Shown: positions 1 to 6,841 of the stretch, piece after piece
Layout of the letters: each line of letters begins with the position of its first letter
Position numbering within the stretch: the stretch's first letter is position 1
Origin: Gammaproteobacteria bacterium
GTDB lineage: Bacteria > Pseudomonadota > Gammaproteobacteria > DSM-19610
Length of the DNA stretch: 10,688 nucleotides
Assembly: GCA_030618475.1 (NCBI GenBank)
Contig: JAUXDG010000079.1
Location: 1-10,688 of the forward strand
Reading direction: 5' to 3'
Program-made: the position numbers and the translations under genes
The notes under the pieces: generated by a model
The model's input: the letters and a program-made list of their open reading frames with translations, nothing else
What the model was told of the DNA's origin: nothing
The model's database searches: none

Positions 1-1329
1 CGAAAAAATTTCCCCCAGCAAATCGTCACTGGTGAATTCACCCGTGATCTCCGACAGATGCTGCTGGGCCAGACGCAATTCTTCGGCCAGCAATTCGCCG
101 GCACCACTGTCCAGGCAGCTTTGCCCGTTATTCAGATTCAACGCCGCCAGCTGCAGTGCATGTAGATGGCGCCGCCTGACGCTGAAACCACCGGCAGCAG
201 ATTCACGGTATCCCATGACATCTTTCAGGTGGCAACGAAGGTCCTCCATGCCTTCACCCGATAGAGCGCTTACTGCGATTTTTGAATTCGCCGTCTGGTT
301 ACCAAGCCCGGCTGGGCGCCCGCTTAGATCAATTTTGTTGTACACCAGTGTATGGGGGAGATTAGGCGGCAGACGAGCAAGGACCGTATTATCCTGATCG
401 CTGAAACCGACCTGATCATCAATGATCAACAGAACCCGGTCGGCCTGTTCGATTTGAGTCCAGGCGCGACGCACGCCTTCCTTTTCTATCGGGTCGCTGC
501 TGTCACGCAGGCCTGCCGTATCGATGATATGCAAGGGCATGCCGTCGATCTGAACATGCTCCCGCAGCAGGTCACGGGTGGTACCGGCTATGGGGGTTAC
601 GATGGCGGTTTCCCTGCCCGCCAGGGCATTAAGCAGGCTGGACTTGCCGGCGTTGGGCTGCCCGGCCAACACCAGGGTCATACCTTCCCTCAACAAACAC
701 CCCTGCTGGGCTTGCGCCTGTACGGCGTGAAGATCATCGATCACAGCAGTCAATCGTTGCTGCACTTCCCCGTCACTCAGGAAATCTATTTCCTCTTCCG
801 GAAAATCGATGGCGGCTTCGACATACAGTCGCAATTGAATCAGCGATTCAAGCAGCGTCTGTATCAGCCTGGAAAATTCCCCGTGGAGGGATCGGCTTGC
901 TGCACGGGCCGCCTGTTCGGTACTGCTGTCGATAAGGTCAGCGATAGCTTCGGCCTGGGCCAGATCGAGCTTGTCATTCAGAAAGGCGCGCTCTGAAAAT
1001 TCGCCTGGTCGCGCCTGGCGTGCACCCAATTCCAATAGCCGCGCCAGCAGTAAATCCATAACCACCGGCCCACCGTGTCCATGCAACTCGCAAACGTGTT
1101 CTCCTGTGAAGGAGCGGGGCTCGGGAAAATAGAGGCACAAACCTTCATCGATTAGCCGGCCCTGTGCATCGTTGAAGGTATGCAGTTCCGCAATACGCGG
1201 CTGTGGCAGTCTGCCCAGCAGCCGCTCGACTATTGCCGGCACCTGCGGTCCCGAAACACGAATAATACCGACACCAGCGCGGCCCGGCGCTGTCGCCACG
1301 GCGGCAATGGTATCTGTATACGAAGTCAT
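1..1329 (-). CDS. mnmE: MnmE (TrmE) tRNA modification GTPase, 3' end cut off
   Basis: MnmE is a GTPase that works with MnmG to make the 5-(carboxymethyl)aminomethyl modification on wobble uridine 34 of certain tRNAs. The 443 visible codons read without a stop to the left edge. The N-terminal tetrahydrofolate-binding-like domain starts MTSYTDTIAAVATAPGRAGV. The G domain has G1 GQPNAGKSS (from about residue 222), G2 GTTRD, G3 DTAGLR and G4 NKID. The last visible residues, SDDLLGEIFS, match the point in the Escherichia coli protein about six residues before its end, so only the CIGK tail with its functional cysteine should be missing. The ATG at 1329 gives the usual family N-terminus; the ribosome site before it is weak. 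It is 39 bp behind yidC on the same strand, so it is probably co-transcribed. The identification is firm. Confidence 0.97.
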   Translation of the reverse strand, partial: MTSYTDTIAAVATAPGRAGVGIIRVSGPQVPAIVERLLGRLPQPRIAELHTFNDAQGRLIDEGLCLYFPEPRSFTGEHVCELHGHGGPVVMDLLLARLLELGARQARPGEFSERAFLNDKLDLAQAEAIADLIDSSTEQAARAASRSLHGEFSRLIQTLLESLIQLRLYVEAAIDFPEEEIDFLSDGEVQQRLTAVIDDLHAVQAQAQQGCLLREGMTLVLAGQPNAGKSSLLNALAGRETAIVTPIAGTTRDLLREHVQIDGMPLHIIDTAGLRDSSDPIEKEGVRRAWTQIEQADRVLLIIDDQVGFSDQDNTVLARLPPNLPHTLVYNKIDLSGRPAGLGNQTANSKIAVSALSGEGMEDLRCHLKDVMGYRESAAGGFSVRRRHLHALQLAALNLNNGQSCLDSGAGELLAEELRLAQQHLSEITGEFTSDDLLGEIFS

Positions 1330-1368
1330 GGCAGCGAAGGCCCCGGGACAGGGCAGGCCGCGCTGGAA

Positions 1369-3006
1369 TCAGGATGCCGCTTCCACACGTTTGGTGATGA
1401 CGTATTGCTGCGCAATCGAGAGCGTGTTATTGACCACCCAGTACAACACCAGACCGGAGGGGAAGAAAGCAAAGAATACCGTAAACACCACCGGCAGGAT
1501 CATCATGACCTTGGCCTGCATCGGATCCATGGGCGCAGGATTCAGTTTCTGCTGAATAAACATGGTGGCACCCATAATGAGGGGTAATATGTAATAGGGG
1601 TCCGGCGCTGACAGATTCTGTATCCACAGCATGAACGGTGCCTGACGCATTTCAACACTCTCCAGCAGCACCCAGTACAGCGCGATAAAGACCGGGATCT
1701 GGACCAGCACCGGCAGACAGCCGCCCAGCGGGTTTATCTTCTCCTTTTTATACATGTCCATCATGGCCTGGTTAAGCTTCTGCTTGTCGTCGCCGTAACG
1801 TTCTTTCAGGGACTTCAGGCGAGGGGCCAGCTTGCGCATGTTGGCCATGGATTTATAGCTGGTTTCGGATAGCTTGAAGAAAGCCAGCTTGATCAGCATG
1901 GTAAGGAAAATGATTGACCAGCCCCAGTTACCCACCAGGGCGTGGATTTTCTCCAGCAACCAATAAATGGGTTGCGCCAGTATGGTGAGCACACCGTAGT
2001 CGACCGTCAGCTCCAGACCCGTGGCAACATCTTCCATGACGTGCTGCAACTTGGGGCCAACGTAAAGCCGTGCCTGGGTACTTTGATCGCTGCCTGCGGC
2101 CACCTTGATGGACGGTCCGATCATTCCGATCACATAACGTTCGCCTTGCAGGGCCCTTGAATAATAACGCGCCGTCTGTTCAGCCGGCGGTATCCAGGCA
2201 CCGAGGAAGTAATGCTGGATCATTGCAGCCCAACCGTTTTTCACGTCACGGCTGAGGTCTTCATCCTGCATATCGTCGAAACTGATTTTTTGGTATTTTT
2301 CCTCAGGGCTGTACAGAACGCCACCGGTATAGGTGTAGAGAAAACGGCTCTGCTGCTGTAAGGGTGTACGCTGTAACTGATGATAGGGGCGCGCCGACCA
2401 GACCTTGTCACCCTGATTTCGAATCTGGTGTTCCACCTCAACGACATAGCTGCCGCGTCGGAAGCGGTAAATTTTGGTGACTTCGACGCCACTGTCGTTG
2501 CTCCAGCGCAGTGGTACTTCCAATACGTCTGCATCATCAACGAGTTCAAAGCGGTTCTGGTCCACCTCAAAATTTGCGTGGTGGGTGGGTTCCGGCCCCT
2601 TGACTGCACGTAAGCCGCTTTGCGCGATGAAAAGCTGACTGGCACTTTCCTCCAGCAGTCGCAAAGCTTCGCTGCCTTCCTCAGGACTCTGCGGATAGTG
2701 CAGCAAATCCACTTCGCGAAGATCTCCACCGCGCGTATCAATGACTGCTCGAAACATATCGGTGACAACTTCAACCCGCTGACCGGCCGGTAGCTGCACC
2801 GCGGCGTCTTCGTCACCACCCTCCGGAGGCTGATCATCCAGCGCAACAGGCAGGTCTTCGCCGCTATCGCTGGCCACCGGACTTTCAGTGACCGTTGCCT
2901 GTTCACCTGGTTCTGGCTGGGGACCGTAGTCCTCCATCCAGGCCTGCCAGATGAGCATCACCAGAAATGAGAGGGCGATTGCCAGTAATACGCGTGGATT
3001 ATCCAT
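1369..3006 (-). CDS. yidC: YidC membrane protein insertase (Oxa1 family)
   Basis: YidC inserts and folds inner-membrane proteins, alone or with SecYEG. The product is 545 aa, close to the E. coli length. Segment 1 spans about residues 5-24. A variable acidic linker (about 25-75) and the large periplasmic domain (to about 335) follow. The conserved Oxa1 core (about 360-535) has membrane stretches near 362-383, 430-450, 470-487 and 502-531. Conserved core motifs include NPLGGCLPVLVQIPVF and FPSGLVLYW. K373 sits at the conserved positively charged groove position where E. coli has R366; lysine keeps the charge. An in-frame upstream extension to 3144 is open but lies inside yidD. The ATG at 3006 is chosen because it gives the family N-terminus MDNPRVLLAIAL. 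This start overlaps the end of yidD by 8 nt (ATGGATAA), which suggests translational coupling. Confidence 0.98.
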   Translation of the reverse strand: MDNPRVLLAIALSFLVMLIWQAWMEDYGPQPEPGEQATVTESPVASDSGEDLPVALDDQPPEGGDEDAAVQLPAGQRVEVVTDMFRAVIDTRGGDLREVDLLHYPQSPEEGSEALRLLEESASQLFIAQSGLRAVKGPEPTHHANFEVDQNRFELVDDADVLEVPLRWSNDSGVEVTKIYRFRRGSYVVEVEHQIRNQGDKVWSARPYHQLQRTPLQQQSRFLYTYTGGVLYSPEEKYQKISFDDMQDEDLSRDVKNGWAAMIQHYFLGAWIPPAEQTARYYSRALQGERYVIGMIGPSIKVAAGSDQSTQARLYVGPKLQHVMEDVATGLELTVDYGVLTILAQPIYWLLEKIHALVGNWGWSIIFLTMLIKLAFFKLSETSYKSMANMRKLAPRLKSLKERYGDDKQKLNQAMMDMYKKEKINPLGGCLPVLVQIPVFIALYWVLLESVEMRQAPFMLWIQNLSAPDPYYILPLIMGATMFIQQKLNPAPMDPMQAKVMMILPVVFTVFFAFFPSGLVLYWVVNNTLSIAQQYVITKRVEAAS

Positions 3007-3265
3007 GAGTGTGATTCTGTGAATGTTCTCGTGAAGATGAATGGGTGCAAGGTGTCTCAGGCACCGGGTCGACACCGCCTTCATGCCAGGGGTGGCAGGA
3101 TCCAACACGGCGCAGGGCAAGCCATCCGCCGCGCACCAGCCCAAAACGTTCGATGGCCGTGATCGCGTACTGGGAACAGCTGGGCGTAAAGCGGCAATGG
3201 TTGCCCAGCCACGGGCTGATGACCATGCGGTAGCCTTTAATGAGTATCAGAACCAGTGTGCGCAT
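2999..3265 (-). CDS. yidD: YidD membrane protein insertion efficiency factor
   Basis: YidD is a small inner-membrane-associated protein that improves YidC-dependent insertion. The 88-aa product has the family signature: an amphipathic N-terminus MRTLVLILIKGYRMVISPWL, then HCRFTPSCSQYA, and CHPWHEGGVDPVP, with the conserved cysteines present. Two starts are possible: TTG at 3274 and ATG at 3265. I chose the ATG because its N-terminus aligns with Pseudomonas-type YidD, but neither has a clear ribosome site. The gene overlaps the end of rnpA by 29 nt and its stop lies inside the first codons of yidC. It therefore probably depends on coupled translation in the rpmH-rnpA-yidD-yidC operon. Confidence 0.95.
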   Translation of the reverse strand: MRTLVLILIKGYRMVISPWLGNHCRFTPSCSQYAITAIERFGLVRGGWLALRRVGSCHPWHEGGVDPVPETPCTHSSSREHSQNHTHG

Positions 3266-3677
3266 GGGCTGCAATTGTACGCCAGTGAGTATCCAGTGCG
3301 TTGAGTAACTGCTGATTACTCAACGAGCTTATACCCGGCCGTACCAGAACAACCAGATCGAAGCTGCCAAGCAGTGTCCGGTGCAGACGAAAGCTCTCTC
3401 GTAACAAGCGCTTTATGCGGTTCCGTTTGACCGCGTTGCCAGCCGCCTTGATGGAAACAACCGTTCCAAGACGCGGGTGCGGCAAATCATTGGAAACCGC
3501 CAGTACGGTAATAAGGCGGTCGCTGGCTTTGACGTCGCAATGCCGAAATACCTGTTGGTATTGTGCCGCGCCCAGCAGGCGGTAATGGCTAGGATACGCT
3601 GCTGCCGCTGCGGCCAGGATAACCTTGTCAGGCAGACAGACGTGCGCGCCCCTTGGCCCGGCGAGCCTTGATAACAA
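3237..3677 (-). CDS. rnpA: RNase P protein component (start unsettled)
   Basis: This is the protein subunit of RNase P, which binds the catalytic RNA and helps trim 5' leaders from pre-tRNAs. The conserved core starts at YRLLGAAQYQQVF and includes HPRLG and the family hallmark NAVKRNRIKRLLRESFR. The start is a problem. Between the rpmH stop (3628-3630) and the core, this frame has no ATG, GTG or TTG. The family's usual N-terminus would fall at a CTG at 3617, preceded by AAGG with 5-nt spacing, giving about 126 aa. The nearest ordinary start codons are TTG at 3677 (146 aa, used here) and GTG at 3707 (156 aa); both lie inside rpmH. The gene's identity is secure but its 5' boundary is not. It overlaps yidD at its 3' end. 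Confidence 0.93.
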   Translation of the reverse strand: MLSRLAGPRGAHVCLPDKVILAAAAAAYPSHYRLLGAAQYQQVFRHCDVKASDRLITVLAVSNDLPHPRLGTVVSIKAAGNAVKRNRIKRLLRESFRLHRTLLGSFDLVVLVRPGISSLSNQQLLNALDTHWRTIAAHAHTGSDTH

Positions 3678-3762
3678 GACGGCCGTTCTTGGTACGCATC
3701 CGGGCACGGAAACCGTGGGTGCGCTTGCGCTTTAAATTGCTTGGTTGAAAAGTTCTCTTCAT
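3628..3762 (-). CDS. rpmH: 50S ribosomal protein L34
   Basis: This is large-subunit ribosomal protein L34: 44 residues, very basic and arginine/lysine rich. It starts MKRTFQPSNLKRKRTHGF and ends KGRARLSA, close to the E. coli protein (46 aa) along its length. The ATG at 3762 is preceded by a GGGAACGGA stretch that can serve as ribosome site. It is the first gene of the minus-strand operon and reads away from dnaA, the usual arrangement at this locus. Its coding sequence may also hold the start of rnpA in another frame. Confidence 0.97.
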   Translation of the reverse strand: MKRTFQPSNLKRKRTHGFRARMRTKNGRLVIKARRAKGRARLSA

Positions 3763-3790
3763 GGCGCAATCCGTTCCCAAAATAATCGAA

Positions 3791-3810
3791 GGCCGGCGCT
3801 AGTGCCGGCC
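3791..3810 (-). promoter_or_regulatory. GC-rich hairpin in rpmH leader
   Basis: GGCCGGC and GCCGGCC form a perfect 7-bp stem around a 6-nt loop. If the promoter at 3825-3854 is right, it lies in the 5' leader of the rpmH mRNA, 28 nt or more before the ATG. It has no following T tract, so it does not look like a complete intrinsic terminator. It could affect mRNA stability or translation; no function is shown by the sequence. Confidence 0.5.
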
Positions 3811-3824
3811 GAAACAGGGCGCGC

Positions 3825-3854
3825 AGATTACTGTTTTTTTGCCCTGCCTGTCAA
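3825..3854 (-). promoter_or_regulatory. Sigma70-type promoter for rpmH operon
   Basis: On the minus strand there is a perfect -35 TTGACA (3854-3849), an 18-nt A-rich spacer, and a -10 candidate TAATCT (3830-3825). Transcription would start near 3818 and leave a leader of about 55 nt before rpmH. The -35 is strong; the -10 matches only the key T, A and final T, so the exact start is uncertain. Confidence 0.6.
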
Positions 3855-3956
3855 CTGCTTTAGTCAACCGGATCCGACTGGATAAAGCGCTAATTTACCG
3901 GTATTTGCATTGCCTGTTTGAACTTGTGTCTTTACCGGCAGGAAACACGCTGGGGT

Positions 3957-3965
3957 TGTGGATAA
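3957..3965 (-). promoter_or_regulatory. Perfect DnaA box upstream of dnaA
   Basis: TGTGGATAA is the exact reverse complement of the consensus TTATCCACA. It lies 72 bp before the dnaA start. A box here fits DnaA autoregulation and possibly a second origin half, as the gap between rpmH and dnaA is also an origin-associated region in some gammaproteobacteria. Confidence 0.8.
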
Positions 3966-3980
3966 CTTCCGGTCAGCGCG

Positions 3981-4009
3981 TTAGACTTCCGGGTTCCTGG
4001 CTTTATAAA
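3981..4009 (+). promoter_or_regulatory. dnaA: Possible dnaA promoter
   Basis: TATAAA at 4004-4009 is a good -10 and lies about 30 nt before the TTG start. A -35 at 17-nt spacing would be TTAGAC (3981-3986), a poor match. The DnaA box at 3957-3965 lies just upstream. This is the best candidate I see, but it is weak. Confidence 0.35.
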
Positions 4010-4037
4010 GCACAGTAAACGGAACGGGGACTAACAT

Positions 4038-5387
4038 TTGCAAGGCTCTCTATGGCAACAGTGTCTGGTGCGGCTCGAGAGCGAGCTGCCCGAACAACAG
4101 TTCAATACCTGGATCAGACCGCTGCATGCGATCGAAAAAGGCCAGGAACTCAAATTGCTTGCACCTAACCGCTTCGTGCTGGATTGGGTGAAAGAACACT
4201 ACATCAACAGTATCAGGGATACTGTCGACACCCTCAGTAAGGAGGGGCCGCGACAAGTGGCACTCGAAATCGGATCGCAGACACCCGTTGCCGAAGCCGC
4301 TACCGAACGCAGGAGCGACGATTCGCCGCCAAGAGTAGACCGGCGCCGTGAAAAAAGGGAGTTACCGCGTGGCAACCTGAACCCCGGCTTCACCTTCGAC
4401 AGTTTTGTGGAAGGAAAATCAAACCAGCTCGCCCGTGCTGCCTCCTCCCAGATCGGAGAAAACCCGGGCAGTGCCTATAACCCGTTGTTTATCTATGGGG
4501 GTGTCGGTCTGGGCAAAACCCACCTGATGCACGCGGTAGGGCACATGATCGTATCCAATCGGCCCGGTGCCCATGTCGTGTATCTGCACTCAGAGCGTTT
4601 TGTAGCGGATATGGTCAAAGCGCTACAGCACAACGCCATGAACGAATTCAAGCGTTATTACCGTACCGTTGATGCACTTTTAATTGATGATATTCAGTTT
4701 TTTGCCGGTAAAGAGCGTTCCCAGGAAGAATTTTTTCACACCTTTAACGCACTTCTGGACAGTCACAGCCAGATCATCCTGACCTGCGACCGTTATCCAA
4801 AAGAGGTCAAAGGTCTTGAAGAAAGGCTCAAATCCCGATTTGGCTGGGGCCTTACCGTCGCTATTGAACCACCGGAACTCGAGACCCGGGTTGCCATTCT
4901 GGTCAACAAGGCGACTCAGGCCAACGTTGACCTACCCAACGATGTGGCCTTTTTTATCGCCAAACGCATCAACTCCAACGTCCGAGAACTGGAGGGTGCA
5001 TTGAGGCGTGTCATTGCCAGCGCCCGATTCACCGGCCGCAACATCGACATCAAATTCACCAAGGAGGCGTTGCGCGATCTACTGGCGCTACAGGACAAAC
5101 TGGTTTCGATTGATAACATCCAGAAAACCGTCGCTGAATACTACAAGATTCGCGTCGCTGATCTGCACTCAGCGCGACGTACGCGTTCCATCACCCGGCC
5201 ACGACAGATTGCCATGGCCTTGGCCAAGGAGCTGACCGGTCACAGCTTGCCGGAGATCGGAGCATCTTTTGGCGGGCGAGACCACACTACGGTGATGCAT
5301 GCCTGCCGCAAGGTGGGTGAATTGAAAGAGTCAGACCTCAGAATTGCCGAAGATTATAGTAACCTGTGGAGAATTCTAACCACATAA
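4038..5387 (+). CDS. dnaA: Chromosomal replication initiator DnaA
   Basis: DnaA is the AAA+ ATPase that binds DnaA boxes, melts the origin and recruits DnaB. The product is 449 aa. Domain I (about 1-85) starts SLWQQCLVRLESELPEQQF. A short charged linker (about 85-110) follows. Domain III has Walker A GGVGLGKT (154-161), Walker B LLIDD (214-218), the arginine-finger box with R267, and sensor 2 in NVRELEGAL (R316). Domain IV ends with the DNA-binding signature around GGRDHTTVMHACRK (412-425). The start is TTG at 4038, preceded by GGGGA at 4026-4030 with 7-nt spacing; no ATG or GTG lies close by. A weak start codon is common for dnaA and may limit dose. A perfect DnaA box directly follows the stop codon. 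The short domain II makes it a little smaller than E. coli DnaA (467 aa). Confidence 0.99.
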   Translation: MQGSLWQQCLVRLESELPEQQFNTWIRPLHAIEKGQELKLLAPNRFVLDWVKEHYINSIRDTVDTLSKEGPRQVALEIGSQTPVAEAATERRSDDSPPRVDRRREKRELPRGNLNPGFTFDSFVEGKSNQLARAASSQIGENPGSAYNPLFIYGGVGLGKTHLMHAVGHMIVSNRPGAHVVYLHSERFVADMVKALQHNAMNEFKRYYRTVDALLIDDIQFFAGKERSQEEFFHTFNALLDSHSQIILTCDRYPKEVKGLEERLKSRFGWGLTVAIEPPELETRVAILVNKATQANVDLPNDVAFFIAKRINSNVRELEGALRRVIASARFTGRNIDIKFTKEALRDLLALQDKLVSIDNIQKTVAEYYKIRVADLHSARRTRSITRPRQIAMALAKELTGHSLPEIGASFGGRDHTTVMHACRKVGELKESDLRIAEDYSNLWRILTT

Positions 5388-5396
5388 TGTGGATAA
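5388..5396 (-). promoter_or_regulatory. Perfect DnaA box just after dnaA stop
   Basis: TGTGGATAA is an exact reverse-orientation DnaA box, starting at the first base after the dnaA stop codon. It is the right half of a palindrome (CCACAT-A-ATGTGG, 5380-5392) that includes the stop codon. Confidence 0.85.
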
Positions 5397-5415
5397 ACGG
5401 TGAATAAAGTTGCCG

Positions 5416-5430
5416 CGGAAAAGTTTTCCG
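5416..5430. repeat. 15-nt palindrome inside the origin
   Basis: CGGAAAA-G-TTTTCCG is a perfect 7-bp inverted repeat with one central base, lying 3 bp before the tandem DnaA boxes. It could be a protein-binding site or a short extruding hairpin. I do not recognise the binding protein. Confidence 0.6.
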
Positions 5431-5433
5431 ATA

Positions 5434-5453
5434 TTATCCACAGCTGATCCACA
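5434..5453 (+). promoter_or_regulatory. Tandem DnaA boxes, 11-bp phased
   Basis: TTATCCACA (5434-5442, perfect) is followed by TGATCCACA (5445-5453, one mismatch) in the same orientation. Their starts are 11 bp apart, about one helical turn, so two DnaA molecules would sit side by side on the same face of the helix. Confidence 0.8.
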
Positions 5454-5496
5454 GTTTCCCGGCACATTGCCAGAACACGGAAACATCAGTAAGCAT

Positions 5497-5530
5497 TTGA
5501 AATATATAGTAATTCATAGTGTTATCAACA
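5497..5530 (+). promoter_or_regulatory. dnaN: Possible dnaN promoter overlapping a weak DnaA box
   Basis: TTGAAA (5497-5502), a 17-nt spacer and TGTTAT (5520-5525) make a moderate sigma70-type promoter. The -10 overlaps TTATCAACA (5522-5530), a one-mismatch DnaA box, so DnaA bound here could compete with RNA polymerase. dnaN could equally be read from the dnaA promoter. Confidence 0.35.
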
Positions 5531-5539
5531 GCCTGATGG

Positions 5540-5557
5540 GTTACTAACTACAGTAAC
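5540..5557 (+). repeat. Small hairpin in dnaN leader
   Basis: GTTACT and AGTAAC form a perfect 6-bp stem with a 6-nt loop, about 12 nt before the AAAGGA ribosome site of dnaN. It is AT-rich and weak. It may be chance or part of the AT-rich unwinding region. Confidence 0.35.
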
Positions 5558-5584
5558 AAGAGATATATAAAGGATAGATATTTA

Positions 5585-6685
5585 ATGAAATTCACTCTTG
5601 ACCGGGAGTCCATACTTAAACCTCTCCAGCAAGTCATTGGTGTAGTAGAACGCCGTCAGACACTACCCGTGTTAGGCAATTTACTGGTTGTTGCCAGTGA
5701 GGATGGCTTACAGATAACAGCGACAGATCTTGAAGTCGAAATCCAGGCAAAGGTGCCTGTTGATATCGAAGAGGGTGGAGAAATCACACTGCCAGCTCGC
5801 AAGCTGATCGATATTTGCAAAGCGCTGCCTGAAAACGCACAAATCGAGTTTCTCTTCGAAGACCAGAAAGCACAGATCCGTTCCGGTAAAAGTCGATTCA
5901 GTTTATCGACATTGCCTGCCGGCGATTTTCCGGTGGTGGAAAAAGTGCAAACCGACTACCAGTTTGCAATCTCACAAAACAAACTTAAAGAGCTTATCGA
6001 TCGCACTCAATTTTCCATGGCCCAACAGGATGTACGCTATTACCTGAATGGCTTGATGCTTGAGATCGGTAATGGTCTATTGCGCGCTGTGGCTACCGAT
6101 GGGCATCGGCTTGCGCTCTGTGATATGGACGTCGATCTCAAACTCAGTGATTCCCGCCAGGTGATAGTTCCGCGCAAAGGTATTCAGGAGTTGCAGCGCC
6201 TGCTGGAAGATAGCGATGACCCTGTCCAGGTGGAAGTGGGCAGCAACCATATCCGTATTCGTACCGATGATGTTTGTTTTACATCCAAACTGGTGGACGG
6301 GCGCTTCCCGGATTATGAGCGCGTTGTCCCCAAAGGTGGCGACAAGCTGGTTGTTGCTGATCGTGAATTGTTGCGCCAGGCTTTGTCCAGGACCTCGATA
6401 CTTTCAAATGAGAAATATCGTGGTATTCGTCTTAATCTTGAAAAAAACAACGTTAAGATACAAGCGCATAACCCGGAACAGGAAGAGGCCGACGAAGAAT
6501 TTGAAGTGGACTATCAGGGTGGTGGCCTGGAAATCGGTTTTAATGTCACTTACTTGCTGGACGTGCTGTCGACGGTGCGTAGCGATAAAGTGGAAATCAC
6601 CCTCAGCGATTCCAATAGCAGCTGCCTTATCTGCCAGCCGGGAACTGAACAGTATCGCTACGTGGTGATGCCGATGCGCTTGTAA
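5585..6685 (+). CDS. dnaN: DNA polymerase III beta sliding clamp
   Basis: DnaN is the beta clamp, a ring-shaped dimer that tethers polymerase III and other enzymes to DNA. The product is 366 aa, the same as in E. coli, and should fold as three similar domains of about 120 residues each. Conserved marks are the N-terminus MKFTLDRESILKPLQQV, the stretch DGRFPDYERVVPK in the third-domain boundary region, and the C-terminus YRYVVMPMRL, which lines the partner-binding pocket. The ATG at 5585 is preceded by AAAGGA at 5569-5574. The gene directly follows the origin and is 156 bp before recF. Confidence 0.99.
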   Translation: MKFTLDRESILKPLQQVIGVVERRQTLPVLGNLLVVASEDGLQITATDLEVEIQAKVPVDIEEGGEITLPARKLIDICKALPENAQIEFLFEDQKAQIRSGKSRFSLSTLPAGDFPVVEKVQTDYQFAISQNKLKELIDRTQFSMAQQDVRYYLNGLMLEIGNGLLRAVATDGHRLALCDMDVDLKLSDSRQVIVPRKGIQELQRLLEDSDDPVQVEVGSNHIRIRTDDVCFTSKLVDGRFPDYERVVPKGGDKLVVADRELLRQALSRTSILSNEKYRGIRLNLEKNNVKIQAHNPEQEEADEEFEVDYQGGGLEIGFNVTYLLDVLSTVRSDKVEITLSDSNSSCLICQPGTEQYRYVVMPMRL

Positions 6686-6841
6686 ACGAACTGATAAGCG
6701 GGAAAACAAACCCCGGATTTCCCATAAAACATTTCCGTGTATACCCGACGAGTTTCCAGGTAACAGCGCGCACGTGTTGGCCTTTCCGATATTTGTGGTA
6801 AAGGCTTCGACAATTCCAGGATAAGGGGGTTACTGTTCTCA
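6686..6841 (+). other. dnaN-recF spacer with weak inverted repeats
   Basis: The 156-bp gap holds two short inverted repeats: GGGAAA/TTTCCC (6700-6705 with 6718-6723) and GCCTTT/AAAGGC (6780-6785 with 6800-6805). Neither is followed by a T tract, so neither is a clear terminator. AAGGGGG at 6823-6829 is the likely recF ribosome site, with a rather long spacing of 12 nt. No small gene is seen. Confidence 0.5.

Larger units (their letters stand above)
5380..5584 (+). other. oriC: Probable oriC between dnaA and dnaN
   Basis: This gap has DnaA boxes at 5388-5396 (perfect), 5434-5442 (perfect), 5445-5453 (one mismatch) and 5522-5530 (one mismatch). It also has a 15-nt palindrome at 5416-5430 and an AT-rich stretch at 5491-5580 (26 G/C in 90 by hand count), a candidate unwinding element. 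DnaA boxes beside an AT-rich stretch next to dnaA are the standard mark of a bacterial origin. Only one GATC is present (5446-5449), so a Dam/SeqA-type E. coli origin is unlikely. The same DNA must also hold the dnaN promoter and leader. Confidence 0.82.

Noticed and set aside
32..996. Plus-strand open frames of 121 and 214 codons
   Set aside because: They lie antisense to the clear mnmE reading frame and show no family features; they are shadows of its codon bias.
1888..1890. Loss of the conserved YidC arginine
   Set aside because: K373 replaces R366 of E. coli, but a lysine keeps the positive charge and, as I recall, is found in other gammaproteobacteria.
2241..2906. 221-codon minus-strand frame
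   Set aside because: It is an alternative frame of yidC over the periplasmic domain, whose real frame gives a full-length match to the family.
6771..6776. Third CACGTG core between dnaN and recF
   Set aside because: The flanks (GCG on the left, TTG on the right) do not fit the parS consensus, so it is probably chance.
6700..6805. Intrinsic terminators between dnaN and recF
   Set aside because: Both hairpins have only 6-bp stems with 12-14-nt loops and no following T tract.
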